NCBI GenBank assembly: GCA_025517485.1
Contig: JAOPKB010000008.1
Span: forward strand, 62,001-126,000
DNA: 64,000 nucleotides
DNA from: Natronoglomus mannanivorans
Lineage (GTDB): Archaea > Halobacteriota > Halobacteria > Halobacteriales > Natrialbaceae
Reading direction: 5' to 3'
This document shows, piece by piece, positions 35,119 through 43,874 of this stretch. The notes beneath the pieces are model-generated. The model did not search any database. It worked only from the letters and a program-made list of their open reading frames with translations, and was not told where the DNA came from. The position numbers and the translations under genes were made by a program. Numbering within the stretch: position 1 is the first letter of the stretch; each line of letters starts with the position of its first letter.

Positions 35119-36231
35119 CTACCGTCCGGCGATCGAAAGACGCTCCGTCCGCGATCGATGGGTATCGGTCTCCTCGTCGCCAGTTCGACCGGTCCGCTCG
35201 TCTCGATCTCGACTGCGAATCGCCCGGTACCCCGCGTACAGCGCGGTCCCGGCGAGACCGACGACGGCCGCCTTCGGGATCCGTCCCTGTCGAATCCTGG
35301 TGTAGAGACTCGACTCGGCGACGTGGCCCTCGTACCCGCCCCGTTCCTCGAGTTCTCCGGAGGGTTCGTCGAGCCCGTGTTCCTCGCGCGGCTGTGCTGG
35401 ACTGTCTTTTCGCTGCTGGCGGGCGAAGACCGTCTCCATGATCGTATTCATCAGACTCGAGGCGGTGCGGCCCAGCAGGACCATGTTCTTGCCGCCGACG
35501 CCGACGGTCACCTCCCGTTCGGGGTGTTCTGCGGCGTGGAGGATCGTCCGGGCGACCGTCTCCGGCGCGTAGACCGGCGGCGGGAGCGTCGCTTCCTCGT
35601 CCATATAGTTCTTCGCGTGCTGTGGATACGGCGTGTCGATCGCGCTCGGTTTGACGAGCGTCACGGAGACCGGCGCACCCTCGTCCTCGAGTTCCATGCG
35701 GAGGGCATCGGTGAAGCCCTTGACGGCGTGTTTGGACGCCGAGTAGCTTCCCTGCTCGATCATGGCCCGATCGGAGACGATGCTCCCGATGTTGACGACC
35801 GTGCCCCCGCGATCGGTCTCCTCGAAGTGTGCAGCCGCCTCGAGCGACCCGTACAGCAGCCCCCAGACGTTGGTGTCGAACTGCTGGCGCATCTCCTCGA
35901 CCGGCACCTCCTCGAGTTTGCCGTAGATGGAGACGGCCGCGCCGTTGACCCACGTGTCGAATCCGCCGAAGGCGTTCTCAGCTATCTGTGCGATCTCGCG
36001 GACGTCCTCCCGTTTGCTTACGTCGGCGACGACGTACTCCGCCTCGCCGCCCTCGGCCCTGATCTCGTCGGTCAACTCCCGTAACGCGTCCTCGCTCCGG
36101 GCGGCGGCCACGATGTTCGCGCCGCGGTCGGCGGCCATCCGCGCGGTCGTGAGTCCGATCCCTGACGACGCGCCGGTGATCACGATCACCTGGTCCTCGA
36201 CATTCTTCGGGTTCACATGTGAATCACTCAT
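35119..36231 (-). CDS. SDR family oxidoreductase with C-terminal membrane tail
   Basis: A 370-aa protein. The SDR core covers about residues 8-260 with TGASSGIG, a variant NAG segment (WVNGAAVSIYG), INGSIVSD-like Ser region VVNIGSIVSD, and YSASKHAVKG. A long C-terminal extension carries a hydrophobic stretch, KAAVVGLAGTALYAGYRAIR, followed by a charged tail. It probably anchors the enzyme to the membrane. The start is MSDSHVN at 36231; an upstream in-frame GTG/ATG is possible but lacks similarity. Confidence 0.88.
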   Translation of the reverse strand: MSDSHVNPKNVEDQVIVITGASSGIGLTTARMAADRGANIVAAARSEDALRELTDEIRAEGGEAEYVVADVSKREDVREIAQIAENAFGGFDTWVNGAAVSIYGKLEEVPVEEMRQQFDTNVWGLLYGSLEAAAHFEETDRGGTVVNIGSIVSDRAMIEQGSYSASKHAVKGFTDALRMELEDEGAPVSVTLVKPSAIDTPYPQHAKNYMDEEATLPPPVYAPETVARTILHAAEHPEREVTVGVGGKNMVLLGRTASSLMNTIMETVFARQQRKDSPAQPREEHGLDEPSGELEERGGYEGHVAESSLYTRIRQGRIPKAAVVGLAGTALYAGYRAIRSRDRDERTGRTGDEETDTHRSRTERLSIAGR

Positions 36232-36323
36232 CGGGCGCGAACACGGCCGGAACGCGGACAAAGATTGCACTTGCCCGTGCAACAGCGGGTACAGATCGTG
36301 AGCCCGGTCTGCCGTTCTCCGTT

Positions 36324-37835
36324 CTATTCGCCCGAGAACTCTGACTCGAGCGCGTAGGCCGCGTTCAACACCGTCGCATCGTCGAAACGAGAGCCCACGA
36401 GCATGAGTCCGACGGGGAGTCCGTCGACGTCTCCAATCGGGACGGAGACGCCCGGATGACCGGTTCTGTTGAACGGCGTCGTATTGTCGACGACGTCGGA
36501 CTGGCGCATGCGGTCGTACTGGGTTCGGTCCGGCCGGTGTTCGGGGGCTGTTCCAACCGTGGTCGGCATCGCGAGCAGGTCGTACTCCTCGAGCGCCTCG
36601 TCGTAGCGCTCAGTGAGTTCCACGACGAGATTCATGCCGTGGGCGTAGTACCGCGAGTGGTACTCGCTGTTCGTGTACGCGCCCAAAAGCAACAGCAGTT
36701 TGAGCATGGCTGGGAAGTCGTCGCTCTGGGCCCGCCGAAACTTGCCGAACGATTCGATCCACGACAGGTTGTACCACGCCTTCCACCCGTGTCCGAGTCC
36801 CTCGCCGGTTATCGCGTCCAGCAGTCCTTCCGACGTACAGACCGAGTGAATGTCGCCCGCGTCGGCGTGCATCGGGACGGAAACCTCCTCGACCGACTCG
36901 GCCTGGTTCGCGAGGCGGTCGATCGCCTCTCTCGACCGTTTCAGAACCGCCTCCTCCGAATTCGGCCGTTCGAACCCCTCTTTCAGGACGCCGATCGAGA
37001 GATCGGCGATCTCGCCGTCCAGTGCGTCCTCGTAGCGCTCGACGGGGACCGGCGCGTGCGACCGCAGGTCTCGTTCGTTGCTACCGGCGATCGCCGACAG
37101 GACGCGGGCGACGCTCTCGACGTCGGGACCCATCGGTCCGGGATGGTCGATCGCGTGCTCGATTCCGATACAGCCGGTGTAGGGGACGAGTTCGTACGTC
37201 GGCTTGTGGCCGACGATCCCACAGAGTGCCGCGGGAATCCGGACGCTACCACCCTGATCGGAGCCGATCGCCGCGTCGACGTCGCCGGTCGCGACGGCGA
37301 CCGCACTCCCGCCGCTCGAGCCGCCCGCGAGATACTCCTCGTCGTGTGGGTTGAGGATCGGCCCGAACGCGCTGTGGCCCGTCTTCGTCATCGCCATGTC
37401 GTCCATGTTCGTTTTGCCCACGATATCCGCACCAGCCTCGAGCAGTCGCGTGACGACGGTCGCGTCGCGGTTCGGAACGTAGCCCTCGACGACCTGCGAG
37501 CCACAGGTCATCTCGACGCCGGCGACGCAGACGTTGTCCTTGATCGCGATCTCCCAGCCGTCGAGATCGCCTCCCTCGTCGCCGCCGACGTGACACGCCG
37601 TCATCCACGCGTTGTGCGGATCCGCGTCGCTCGGGACCCGTCTCCCCGAACTCCGTTGGCGGTTCTCGGCCCCACCCAGCCGCGGCTCCGGATCGTAGGA
37701 CATGACCGTCTCGTATGCCTCGAGTCGCTGCTCGACCATCTCCGCGAAGAACTCGAGTTCCTCGTCGGTGGGGTCGAGGAACAGTCCCTTCCCGAGTTCG
37801 CGCAGGGCGGCTTTCGTGGGTGGTCTGACCGACAT
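36324..37835 (-). CDS. Amidase (amidase-signature family)
   Basis: A 503-aa amidase with the Ser-cisSer-Lys triad. Lys is in WEIAIKDN (near residue 98), the Gly/Ser loop is in LAGGSSGGSAVAVATG (cis-Ser), and the nucleophile Ser is in GSDQGGSVRIPAALCG. The N-terminal helical region (ELEFFAEMVEQRLEAYE) is as in haloarchaeal relatives. It hydrolyses an aliphatic, aryl or acyl amide; the specificity is unknown. It is not GatA, because neither GatB/C nor a tRNA context is present. Confidence 0.92.
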   Translation of the reverse strand: MSVRPPTKAALRELGKGLFLDPTDEELEFFAEMVEQRLEAYETVMSYDPEPRLGGAENRQRSSGRRVPSDADPHNAWMTACHVGGDEGGDLDGWEIAIKDNVCVAGVEMTCGSQVVEGYVPNRDATVVTRLLEAGADIVGKTNMDDMAMTKTGHSAFGPILNPHDEEYLAGGSSGGSAVAVATGDVDAAIGSDQGGSVRIPAALCGIVGHKPTYELVPYTGCIGIEHAIDHPGPMGPDVESVARVLSAIAGSNERDLRSHAPVPVERYEDALDGEIADLSIGVLKEGFERPNSEEAVLKRSREAIDRLANQAESVEEVSVPMHADAGDIHSVCTSEGLLDAITGEGLGHGWKAWYNLSWIESFGKFRRAQSDDFPAMLKLLLLLGAYTNSEYHSRYYAHGMNLVVELTERYDEALEEYDLLAMPTTVGTAPEHRPDRTQYDRMRQSDVVDNTTPFNRTGHPGVSVPIGDVDGLPVGLMLVGSRFDDATVLNAAYALESEFSGE

Positions 37836-37866
37836 AGCCGTACTATCGGTAACCCGCGTGAAGTGA

Positions 37867-37918
37867 CCGGGGGTGGCACATACAAGCCCCCGGTTTCTGA
37901 CCGACGCGTGAGCTCACG
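37867..37918. promoter_or_regulatory. Stem-loop and palindrome upstream of the amidase
   Basis: CCGGGGG (37867-37873) and CCCCCGG (37887-37893) form a 7-bp GC stem with a 13-nt loop. CGTGAGCTCACG (37907-37918) is a perfect palindrome. Both lie within 85 bp of the amidase start and could regulate it; neither has a known binding factor. Confidence 0.35.
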
Positions 37919-38076
37919 TCGGGAAGGATCGAGACAGATCCACCGAACGATGGATCAGTGCTCTCGGTTACGGGCGAGACGTGGAGCGTCGTGTGCCTGC
38001 GTATACCTCGTTCGACAGCTCCGATAGATGTCACCCGTCCACCAATCACTTCTCCCTCGAACCCGAACCGACCACT

Positions 38077-38361
38077 ATGGCTGCCGATTCCAGTGACGGC
38101 GTTCGTGTCTGGCTCGTCGAGCGAACGTACTCGGACGACGAACAGAACATCATTATTCTAATATATGCCACCACGGACGGCGAGCAGTACTTCCGCAAGG
38201 AGCGGGCCCTCACTTCTTTTACCGACGTTCGAGACACGACAGCAGCCGTCGAGGCCGACCCTGACAATCTCGGAGCGGTCACGGATCCAGACCAACGAGA
38301 GCAGTATGCCGTCGAAGCCCGGCGGATGAGAGACGCCCACGACCCCGACGACACTATTTGA
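38077..38361 (+). CDS. Small conserved-looking hypothetical protein
   Basis: A 94-aa acidic protein: MAADSSDGVRVWLVERTYSD, then IIILIYATTDGEQYFRKERA, then a charged helical half ending RRMRDAHDPDDTI. Composition and codon use match real haloarchaeal genes. The first half looks like a small beta-sheet and the second a helix. The start is the ATG at 38077, since the upstream frame is Cys/His/Pro-rich. No family or operon partner is recognised. Confidence 0.62.
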   Translation: MAADSSDGVRVWLVERTYSDDEQNIIILIYATTDGEQYFRKERALTSFTDVRDTTAAVEADPDNLGAVTDPDQREQYAVEARRMRDAHDPDDTI

Positions 38362-38546
38362 TCACACGGTGATAGACGCCCGAACCCGCACAGTACGGCA
38401 CCTTCGCCCTCGAGTGCAATCACGTGGCGGACACGCTCCTCACACTTCTGACGCTCGTATCCGCTCTCACGGTCGCCAATTCGTCTGAAACGAGCCATTA
38501 TACGTCCGTTGAACGCCCAGTCGTCTCGTACTCAGCTCCACAATTC

Positions 38547-38553
38547 TATATAT
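38547..38553 (+). promoter_or_regulatory. TATA box upstream of the recombinase
   Basis: TATATAT would place the transcription start near 38575. The recombinase mRNA would then carry a leader containing the 38636-38663 hairpin. Confidence 0.5.
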
Positions 38554-38557
38554 CACT

Positions 38558-38674
38558 ATGAGATTCATGGGGCCGAATTCAACACCCTCAGCACTCGAAT
38601 GTCCCGAATGCGGCCGAACCCCTCGAATCGAACTCACTGTGCATAATCCCCATTATGCACAGTACCTTTACTAG
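38558..38674 (+). CDS. Possible 38-aa CPxCG microprotein
   Basis: The frame MRFMGPNSTPSALECPECGR, then TPRIELTVHNPHYAQYLY and stop, carries one CPECG zinc knuckle. Single-CPxCG microproteins are common in haloarchaea. Against it, the only clear TATA box lies almost on top of its start, and its end overlaps the hairpin and the recombinase region. It could be real with an upstream promoter, or chance. Confidence 0.33.
   Translation: MRFMGPNSTPSALECPECGRTPRIELTVHNPHYAQYLY
38636..38663. promoter_or_regulatory. Perfect 12-bp inverted repeat before the recombinase
   Basis: ACTGTGCATAAT-CCCC-ATTATGCACAGT has perfect 12-bp arms and a 4-bp loop. It contains an in-frame ATG (38655) of the recombinase and lies 40 bp before the preferred ATG at 38703. 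It could be a DNA operator, a recombinase-binding arm site, or an mRNA hairpin masking the start. Confidence 0.6.
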
Positions 38675-38702
38675 GGTCGCCGCTGTACACGAAGCCGAGA
38701 CG

Positions 38703-39836
38703 ATGGAAACCGGATCGACGGGCGCTAACCCCGGGGAAAAGACCCTCGAGCGGTGTATCGACGACTACCTCAATACGCGACAGGCGGAGACCAGCGCCGA
38801 GAACATGGCCTACGCCCTCGAGTCGTGGCGCGAGTGGCTCGCTCGGAGAAACGCCGACGACTTCGCGTCGATCGACCCGAAGTGCTGTCGCGAGTACGCG
38901 TTTCACCTCGCCGAACGGGTCGACGCCGGAGAGTTCGCCGGATCGACCGCACGGACGTACTACTCGTTCGTTCGGGCGTTCCTGAGCTTCGCCGTCCGAG
39001 ACGAACAGCTCGACACGAACCCCGCGATGACGAACCGGGCCGTCGAACCCCTGCCGGAAGACGACGGAACTGGCCCACAACAGTTCTGGACGGCCGGCAA
39101 ACGGGACGCTCTCTTGCGTTACGCCGACCAGCAGGTCGACAGCGCCCTCGAGCACCCCGTCGCTCCGGATTCGATCCTCCGGATTCGCATGCGCGATCGG
39201 GCGATCGTGACCCTCCTCGCGCTGTCGGGCGTTCGCGGGGCCGAAGTGTTCTCCGAACCTCGCGACGACCGGCGCAACGGGGCCACGTGGGCGGATATCG
39301 ACTTCGAGGCGAACTCGCTCGAGGTCCTGGGGAAGTCTCGAGAGACTGAACACGCCCCCCTTCCGTCGCGGGCTGCACGCGCCCTCCGGCGGTATCGGGC
39401 CGTCCTCGAACCGCCGACCGACGAGTGGCCGATCTTCCCGTCCCGACACGCCGCGTCGCTCCACCGGGCCGTTCGAGACGGTCTGCAGGAAGATTATTCC
39501 GAGAACCGAATCGACCGACTCCTCGAGAACGGCGACGTCGACGACCTGCTTCGCGACCACGGGATCGCTCCGCCGTCGATCTCGACGAACGGTGCGCGCA
39601 GCGTCATGAAGCGTCTCTGTACGCGTTTCGACCTTGAGATCGACGGCGAGTACCTCAAACCCCACGGCGCTCGCCGCGGCCTCGGCCACACCTTCTACTC
39701 GGAGGGGCGGGCCGAAGACGCACAGTCGGCGCTCCGGCACAAATCGATCGAGACCACGCACGCCGCGTATTCGAACATTCAGGCCGGTGAGACGGCGGAT
39801 CGGATCGACGACGTGCTGGGCGGCGATGGCGAGTGA
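38703..39836 (+). CDS. Tyrosine recombinase/site-specific integrase
   Basis: A 377-aa (from 38703) tyrosine recombinase. The N-terminal SAM-like core-binding domain (about residues 12-95) contains TLERCIDDYLNTRQAETSAE and ARTYYSFVRAFLSFA. The catalytic domain has Arg in LLALSGVRGAEVFSEP, the HxxR box in LKPHGARRGLGHTFY, His/Lys context LRHKSIETTHAAY, and the Tyr nucleophile in THAAYSNI. It resembles haloarchaeal XerC/D-like integrases. An alternative start at 38655 lies in the inverted repeat. No tRNA, att repeats or prophage genes are visible around it. Confidence 0.88.
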   Translation: METGSTGANPGEKTLERCIDDYLNTRQAETSAENMAYALESWREWLARRNADDFASIDPKCCREYAFHLAERVDAGEFAGSTARTYYSFVRAFLSFAVRDEQLDTNPAMTNRAVEPLPEDDGTGPQQFWTAGKRDALLRYADQQVDSALEHPVAPDSILRIRMRDRAIVTLLALSGVRGAEVFSEPRDDRRNGATWADIDFEANSLEVLGKSRETEHAPLPSRAARALRRYRAVLEPPTDEWPIFPSRHAASLHRAVRDGLQEDYSENRIDRLLENGDVDDLLRDHGIAPPSISTNGARSVMKRLCTRFDLEIDGEYLKPHGARRGLGHTFYSEGRAEDAQSALRHKSIETTHAAYSNIQAGETADRIDDVLGGDGE

Positions 39837-39922
39837 GAACGAAAGTTTCGTCGCCCGTTTCCGCGATTTCGAACGCTACGAGCGGGGACTCGAGACCGGC
39901 GTTCCGGCCGTTTTGTCGTCTC

Positions 39923-40051
39923 TTACCGTTTGAAGAATCCGACGAGTCTCGAAACGAGCGACCGATCTCCCTTCTCGTCGTCGCGTCCGGTCACGACGCC
40001 GTCTTCCTCGGGTTCTTCGTCCAACCGGACGTCGGGTCGTTTCGAGTCCAT
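39923..40051 (-). CDS. Small charged hypothetical protein
   Basis: A 42-aa frame: MDSKRPDVRLDEEPEEDGVV, then a short charged stretch and an amphipathic end SRLVGFFKR. The acidic body with a basic amphipathic C-terminus is common for small haloarchaeal proteins, and the codon use fits. It has no recognised family. It is convergent with the recombinase gene. Confidence 0.45.
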   Translation of the reverse strand: MDSKRPDVRLDEEPEEDGVVTGRDDEKGDRSLVSRLVGFFKR

Positions 40052-40404
40052 GTGCTCTCTCCTCGATCCGGGCGGACAAGGGTTCGGCCTGTGTATTCGT
40101 GGTTCTATTGTCCGGTTTTGGCTTTCAGCGTTTGCGTCCCCTCGCTGGTATGAGCAGTCGGCGATACTGTGTGAGGGGTAAATCACATGGTGCTATACGA
40201 TATCTTCGGTACCGATCTCGCCGCGAGTCGCTCTTTTCTCGCTTTGGATACCCATACAAACTAAACACTGTAACGCAAAATCGAGCGATATGGACTCTCG
40301 AGTACCCGGATTCTACGACCTCTCACCGACGGACCGACTCGAGGCGAGTCCCGTCGCTTTCGAGTTCGATCCGGTTTCGATTTCGTCTCCGGCTTCGATC
40401 CCGC
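40052..40404. other. Spacer between two small minus-strand genes
   Basis: No gene is supported in these 353 bp. Composition is AT-richer around 40185-40290 (cacatggtgctatacgatatc, acaaactaaacactg). A plus-strand frame from 40290 runs antisense into the zinc-ribbon gene and is likely a shadow. Confidence 0.35.
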
Positions 40405-40626
40405 CTACCGATAGGTCTCCTGATATCGCTCGCGATACTCCAGCAGTCCGAGCCGCGCCCGGCGTCGGGACGTAAATCCGAATCCGACGGCGGGACACGT
40501 CTCCGACGGACACCGCCACTCGAACGTCTCCGAGTCGCGGTTTCTGGTCACCGTCACGTCCGTCTTACATCGGGGACACTCCCATCCCCATCGCATATCT
40601 CCAGCGTACGTTCGCGCTCGATCCAT
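40405..40626 (-). CDS. Small zinc-ribbon protein
   Basis: A 73-aa protein with MRWGWECPRCKTDV, then FEWRCPSETCPAVGFGF and SRRRARLGLLEYRERYQETY. Two CPxxC-type knuckles (CPRC and CPSETC) can bind one zinc, followed by a basic helix. It looks like a haloarchaeal small zinc-finger protein; the family name is not certain. A GTG at 40653 is an alternative start, supported by a TTATAGC box about 30 bp further upstream. The role is unknown. Confidence 0.66.
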   Translation of the reverse strand: MDRARTYAGDMRWGWECPRCKTDVTVTRNRDSETFEWRCPSETCPAVGFGFTSRRRARLGLLEYRERYQETYR

Positions 40627-41048
40627 ACCGTTGGCCGCCACTCTCGCCGTCACTCCCGTAAGTGATCACCTGTCCTGTGTGTTGCTATAAGAGGACAGTC
40701 AGACCTCGAGTCGACCCGAGATTTCGTGTGAGTCCCCTCGCGAATTCGCGTTCGGTTTCACTTTCACTCCGCTTGGCGGAGCTATTTATTAGTTCGCACC
40801 GACTCTCCGAGCGAGGGGATACGCCAGTCCCTCGTCACACGCGACTACCCACTGTCTCAGATCAAACGAACCGATGCACCACTCACATCCAGCCCGTGGA
40901 GCCGGCTCCCGGGACGAGATTCCGGTACCGACGCCGCAACTGCGCCTTCGGAACGGGGCGATCGACCGATCGACTGCGTGGACGGCGTCTCCGGGCTCTC
41001 GACCAGTGGTGTTCCTCGACTAGCGTTTTCAGTATCTCACCTTCCACT
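40627..41048. other. Intergenic region with a shared promoter-like module
   Basis: The 29-bp module GTTTCACTTTCACTCCGCTT-GGCGGAGCT (40756-40784) is followed by TATTTATT. Nearly the same module lies at 50763-50790 on the other strand, before another small zinc-finger gene. A possible 49-codon frame starts at 40874 but has no recognisable features. A gttttcagtat box lies about 20 bp before the gene at 41049. Confidence 0.4.
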
Positions 41049-41198
41049 ATGTTCGACCGTGTCAAGCGCGTCTTCGCAGGTACCCGCTCGCCGACTGTCG
41101 TGTTCGAGTGTCGGTCCTGTGGGACGTCCGTCGACAGGCACACCGATTCCTGTCCGGAGTGTGGCTCTGACGAGATCGCCCACTACGAAATCCCGTGA
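41049..41198 (+). CDS. 49-aa double CxxC zinc-ribbon microprotein
   Basis: MFDRVKRVFAGTRSPTVVFE is followed by CRSCGTSVDRHTDSCPECGS and DEIAHYEIP. The two CxxCG knuckles are spaced as in a rubredoxin-like zinc ribbon, matching the haloarchaeal double-CPxCG microprotein class. The N-terminus is an amphipathic basic helix. Frames extending further upstream are not supported. The function is unknown; such proteins often affect regulation or stress phenotypes. Confidence 0.68.
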   Translation: MFDRVKRVFAGTRSPTVVFECRSCGTSVDRHTDSCPECGSDEIAHYEIP

Positions 41199-42097
41199 GT
41201 ACCCACCACCGGTCTCCGATCGTGAATCCGTCACCGGCTATCGCCATCGCCTCTAGTAACAGCTGAAACGATGTACACATTGATCGCACAGTCCGCGGTT
41301 CTCGCTCGTTTCACTCACGGTTCCCAGGGGTCACCGTTCGCTCTGCCGCGGTTCTGGCTCGTTTCACTCGCTCCGAACCGCGCTCTCCGAACCGCGCTGC
41401 AGTCGTGCGATCAGCTGTGCAGTGACGTTCAGTGGCTACTCTCACTGCTGTTGTACGACCGTCGATGAACGAACCGACGTCGGATCGGAATCGACTCTCT
41501 CGTCTGAGCACTCTCGAGTACCACCCCTTCAAAAACGGATTACAGTCGGTCTCTCTCGGGCGATCGCGGCATGTTGTGTAACGAAACTGTCGTGATTACC
41601 AAACTGTTTTGGGAGAGAGAGTAAGTATCTCGACGGTGTACACTAAGGTGGCAGGGATGGCGTGTGACGTAACAGTCGACGGGAGTTACTGTCTTGCCAG
41701 ACATCCGATCACCGCTCCGTCCGATTGTTCCCCATCCTGACAGGGAAATCGCAGGCGACGCACATCGCCTGTACTGCTGCCAACCACCACTGACATTCAG
41801 TTTTCTGTGGACCCATCGTTCACGACTCGAGAGCGTCGTCTCCAGTTTGCAAAACAGTATCCGGGTGGACCGTGGCCGGGGGAATGAGATGTGGGGGATG
41901 GCCACGGTCGGGATCGGAGCTGACCCGGGTACGGTATCGGCTACGCAGGGACCGGTAATCAATGCGCGGACAGTTTCAGTGTTCGATATCACCACAAGAG
42001 ATATCCCGTCTGGTGACACCCTCCCACAGAATTTCCGCTGACGGAAGACGTCTATGGGCTTCTCACGGGGCTTTCCGTCGCTGGACCGCGGGAGAAC
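41199..42097. other. Gene-poor 0.9-kb region
   Basis: It holds a full MITE-like element (41251-41443), then 650 bp without a supported gene. Two opposed frames (41540-42019 minus, 41694-42041 plus) overlap each other; both have many Cys/Ser/Arg residues and no recognisable motif. The region may be the remains of a decayed gene. Confidence 0.45.
41251..41443. mobile_element. MITE-like element, full-length (copy 6)
   Basis: Left end ctctagtaacagctgaaacg, then atgtacacattgatcgcacagtccgc. Right end on the opposite strand AGTAGCCACTGAACGTCACT, then gcacagctgatcgcacgac. The interior (cacggttcccagg.gtcaccgttcgctctgccgcggttc) is almost the same as in copy 4, so the two share a recent ancestor. It is about 193 bp and non-coding. 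Confidence 0.62.
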
Positions 42098-42943
42098 CTA
42101 GAGATCAGCACTCGTGAACCGGTAGTAGCCGACAGCGAGTGGCACGACGAGCCAGAACGCGAGCACGACGATGCCGATTTCGGGGGTCGCGTAGACCGCA
42201 TCGATACCACCAGCACCCGTCTCGGCTCCGGCTTCGGACGCGAGGTCGGGTAACACTGCGACGAGCGTCGAGAAGTACGCCGACGTCGGCGGGAGCTGGG
42301 AGACGAGGAAGACCCAGTCGGGCATCTGCTGGGGCAACGAAAAGCCGTTCGTGACGTAGACGACGGCCAGCGGCGCGAAATCCCAGAGCAGTTCGAACAC
42401 GACGAAGAACCCGAGCGCGAGCGTCGTCGCTCGAGCGGTCGATCCGGTCGTCGCGGACAGCGAGACGACGATCGCGGCGAAGACGGCGGTGAAAAGCAGG
42501 GTGACGATCAGGAACAGGACGAGCGAGACGACGTCGATCGTACCGAGTAACGCGAAACCGACACCGAAGCCGACGCCGAGTCCGATCGCGACCGCGACGG
42601 CGAGGACGGCCGCTCGGCCGATGACTTTCCCGAGGAGGACCTCGCCCCGTGTGTGTGGCAACGCCAGGAGTAACTTGATGCTCCCGAGCTCGCGCTCACC
42701 CGCGATGGCCTTGTAACAGACGACGATCGCTGTCAGGGTGATAAACAGGCTGACCGAGCCGGCCATGAAGAAGATCAGTCCGGCGACCGACGGTCCCGTT
42801 GGCCCGCCGAAGAAGTCGGGGAGTTCCACGTACGCGTACGACATGAGCGTCGAGACGACGACGAACACCCCGACCAGCGCCCACAGTGCACGAGACTGGA
42901 CGGCGTCCCGAAAGTCCTTCTTCGCGACGGCGGGCCAGCTCAT
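42098..42943 (-). CDS. ABC-2 type transporter permease
   Basis: A 281-aa membrane protein of the NosY/ABC-2 family with six hydrophobic segments. The N-terminus is MSWPAVAKKDFRDAVQSRAL, a large loop lies before IAGERELGSIKLLLALPHTR (the conserved coupling motif after helix 2), and the final helix is IVVLAFWLVVPLAVGYYRF. Its start overlaps the stop of the ATPase gene by 4 bp. It forms a two-gene exporter; the substrate is unknown. Confidence 0.9.
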   Translation of the reverse strand: MSWPAVAKKDFRDAVQSRALWALVGVFVVVSTLMSYAYVELPDFFGGPTGPSVAGLIFFMAGSVSLFITLTAIVVCYKAIAGERELGSIKLLLALPHTRGEVLLGKVIGRAAVLAVAVAIGLGVGFGVGFALLGTIDVVSLVLFLIVTLLFTAVFAAIVVSLSATTGSTARATTLALGFFVVFELLWDFAPLAVVYVTNGFSLPQQMPDWVFLVSQLPPTSAYFSTLVAVLPDLASEAGAETGAGGIDAVYATPEIGIVVLAFWLVVPLAVGYYRFTSADL

Positions 42944-43872
42944 GCGCGGACCTCCTGTTCGTCAGTCGTGTACCGCACGAACAGATCCTCGAGGGACGAC
43001 TCCTCGATCTCGAAGTCCTCGATCGAGACGCCGGCCCCGTCGAGGGCCTTCAGAACCTCGAACTTCAACGGGCCACCGCCGCTCAGCGTCACCCGAAGCC
43101 GCTCGCCGTCGACCGACACGCCGGCCACGCCGTCGAATCCCCGCACGGTCTCGAGGGCGGCCTCGTCGACGCCCGCAGTCGAGACATGGAGCGTCGTCCC
43201 GATTTCGGTCGAGCCGCGGAGCCCGTCTACCGTGTCCACGGCGACCAGTCGACCGCGGTTGATGATCGCCACCCGGTCACAGATCGCCTCGACCTGTTCC
43301 ATGATGTGACTCGAGAAGAAGACGGTCGTGCCGCGTTCGTTTTCCTGCTGGATGATCTCGCGCATCTCGCGGGCGCCGTTCGGGTCGAGTCCGGTGGAGG
43401 GCTCGTCCAGAATCAGGAGGTCGGGATCGCCGACCAGCGCCATCGCGAGTACGAGCCGCTGGCGCATTCCTTTCGAGTAGCCGCCGGACTTCCGGTCGGC
43501 CGCCTCGAGGATGCCGACTCGCTCGAGGAGGGCGTCGACGTCGGTTTCGGCCTCGGTCGCTTTCGACTCGACGACGAACTCGACGTGCTGGCGACCGGTG
43601 AGCCGGTCGTAGGTGTGGTAGGCGTCGGGGAGGACGCCGATCCGCTGTCGGACGGCGAGGCTCTCTGCCTGTGCGTCGTGGCCGACCACGGTTGCGGTCC
43701 CCTCCGTCGGTCGGATGAAGTCGAGAAGGATGTCGATCGTCGTGGACTTTCCGGCTCCGTTCGGGCCGAGAAAGCCGAAAATCTCCCCGTCTTCGATCGT
43801 GAGATCGAGGTCGTCGACGGCGACGACGTCGTCGAAGCGTTTGGTCAGTCCGGTGAGTTCGATTGCAGCCAT
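42940..43872 (-). CDS. ABC transporter ATPase (ABC-2 exporter)
   Basis: A 310-aa ATPase. It has Walker A GPNGAGKST, Q-loop region VLPDAYHTYDRLTGRQH, signature YSKGMRQRLVLAMAL (a K-for-G variant common in this family), Walker B LLILDEPSTGLDP and FFSSHIMEQV. A C-terminal regulatory domain follows, as in CcmA/NosF-type exporters. The start is ATG at 43872 with SD GGAGGAG 7 bases upstream; that SD lies inside the end of a 17-codon upstream ORF. Confidence 0.92.
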   Translation of the reverse strand: MAAIELTGLTKRFDDVVAVDDLDLTIEDGEIFGFLGPNGAGKSTTIDILLDFIRPTEGTATVVGHDAQAESLAVRQRIGVLPDAYHTYDRLTGRQHVEFVVESKATEAETDVDALLERVGILEAADRKSGGYSKGMRQRLVLAMALVGDPDLLILDEPSTGLDPNGAREMREIIQQENERGTTVFFSSHIMEQVEAICDRVAIINRGRLVAVDTVDGLRGSTEIGTTLHVSTAGVDEAALETVRGFDGVAGVSVDGERLRVTLSGGGPLKFEVLKALDGAGVSIEDFEIEESSLEDLFVRYTTDEQEVRA

Positions 43873-43874
43873 CG

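Noticed and set aside
38046-38498. Minus-strand 150-codon frame starting MARFRRIGDRESGYERQKCE
   Set aside because: The first third looks plausible, but the rest is antisense to the better-supported 94-aa gene at 38077; kept as noise.
38655-39836. Integrase as the end of a prophage or genomic island
   Set aside because: No tRNA, direct att repeats or phage genes are visible on either side.
41540-42019. Overlapping opposed ORFs (159 and 115 codons) in a gene-poor region
   Set aside because: Neither has acidic haloarchaeal composition or recognisable motifs; they overlap each other.
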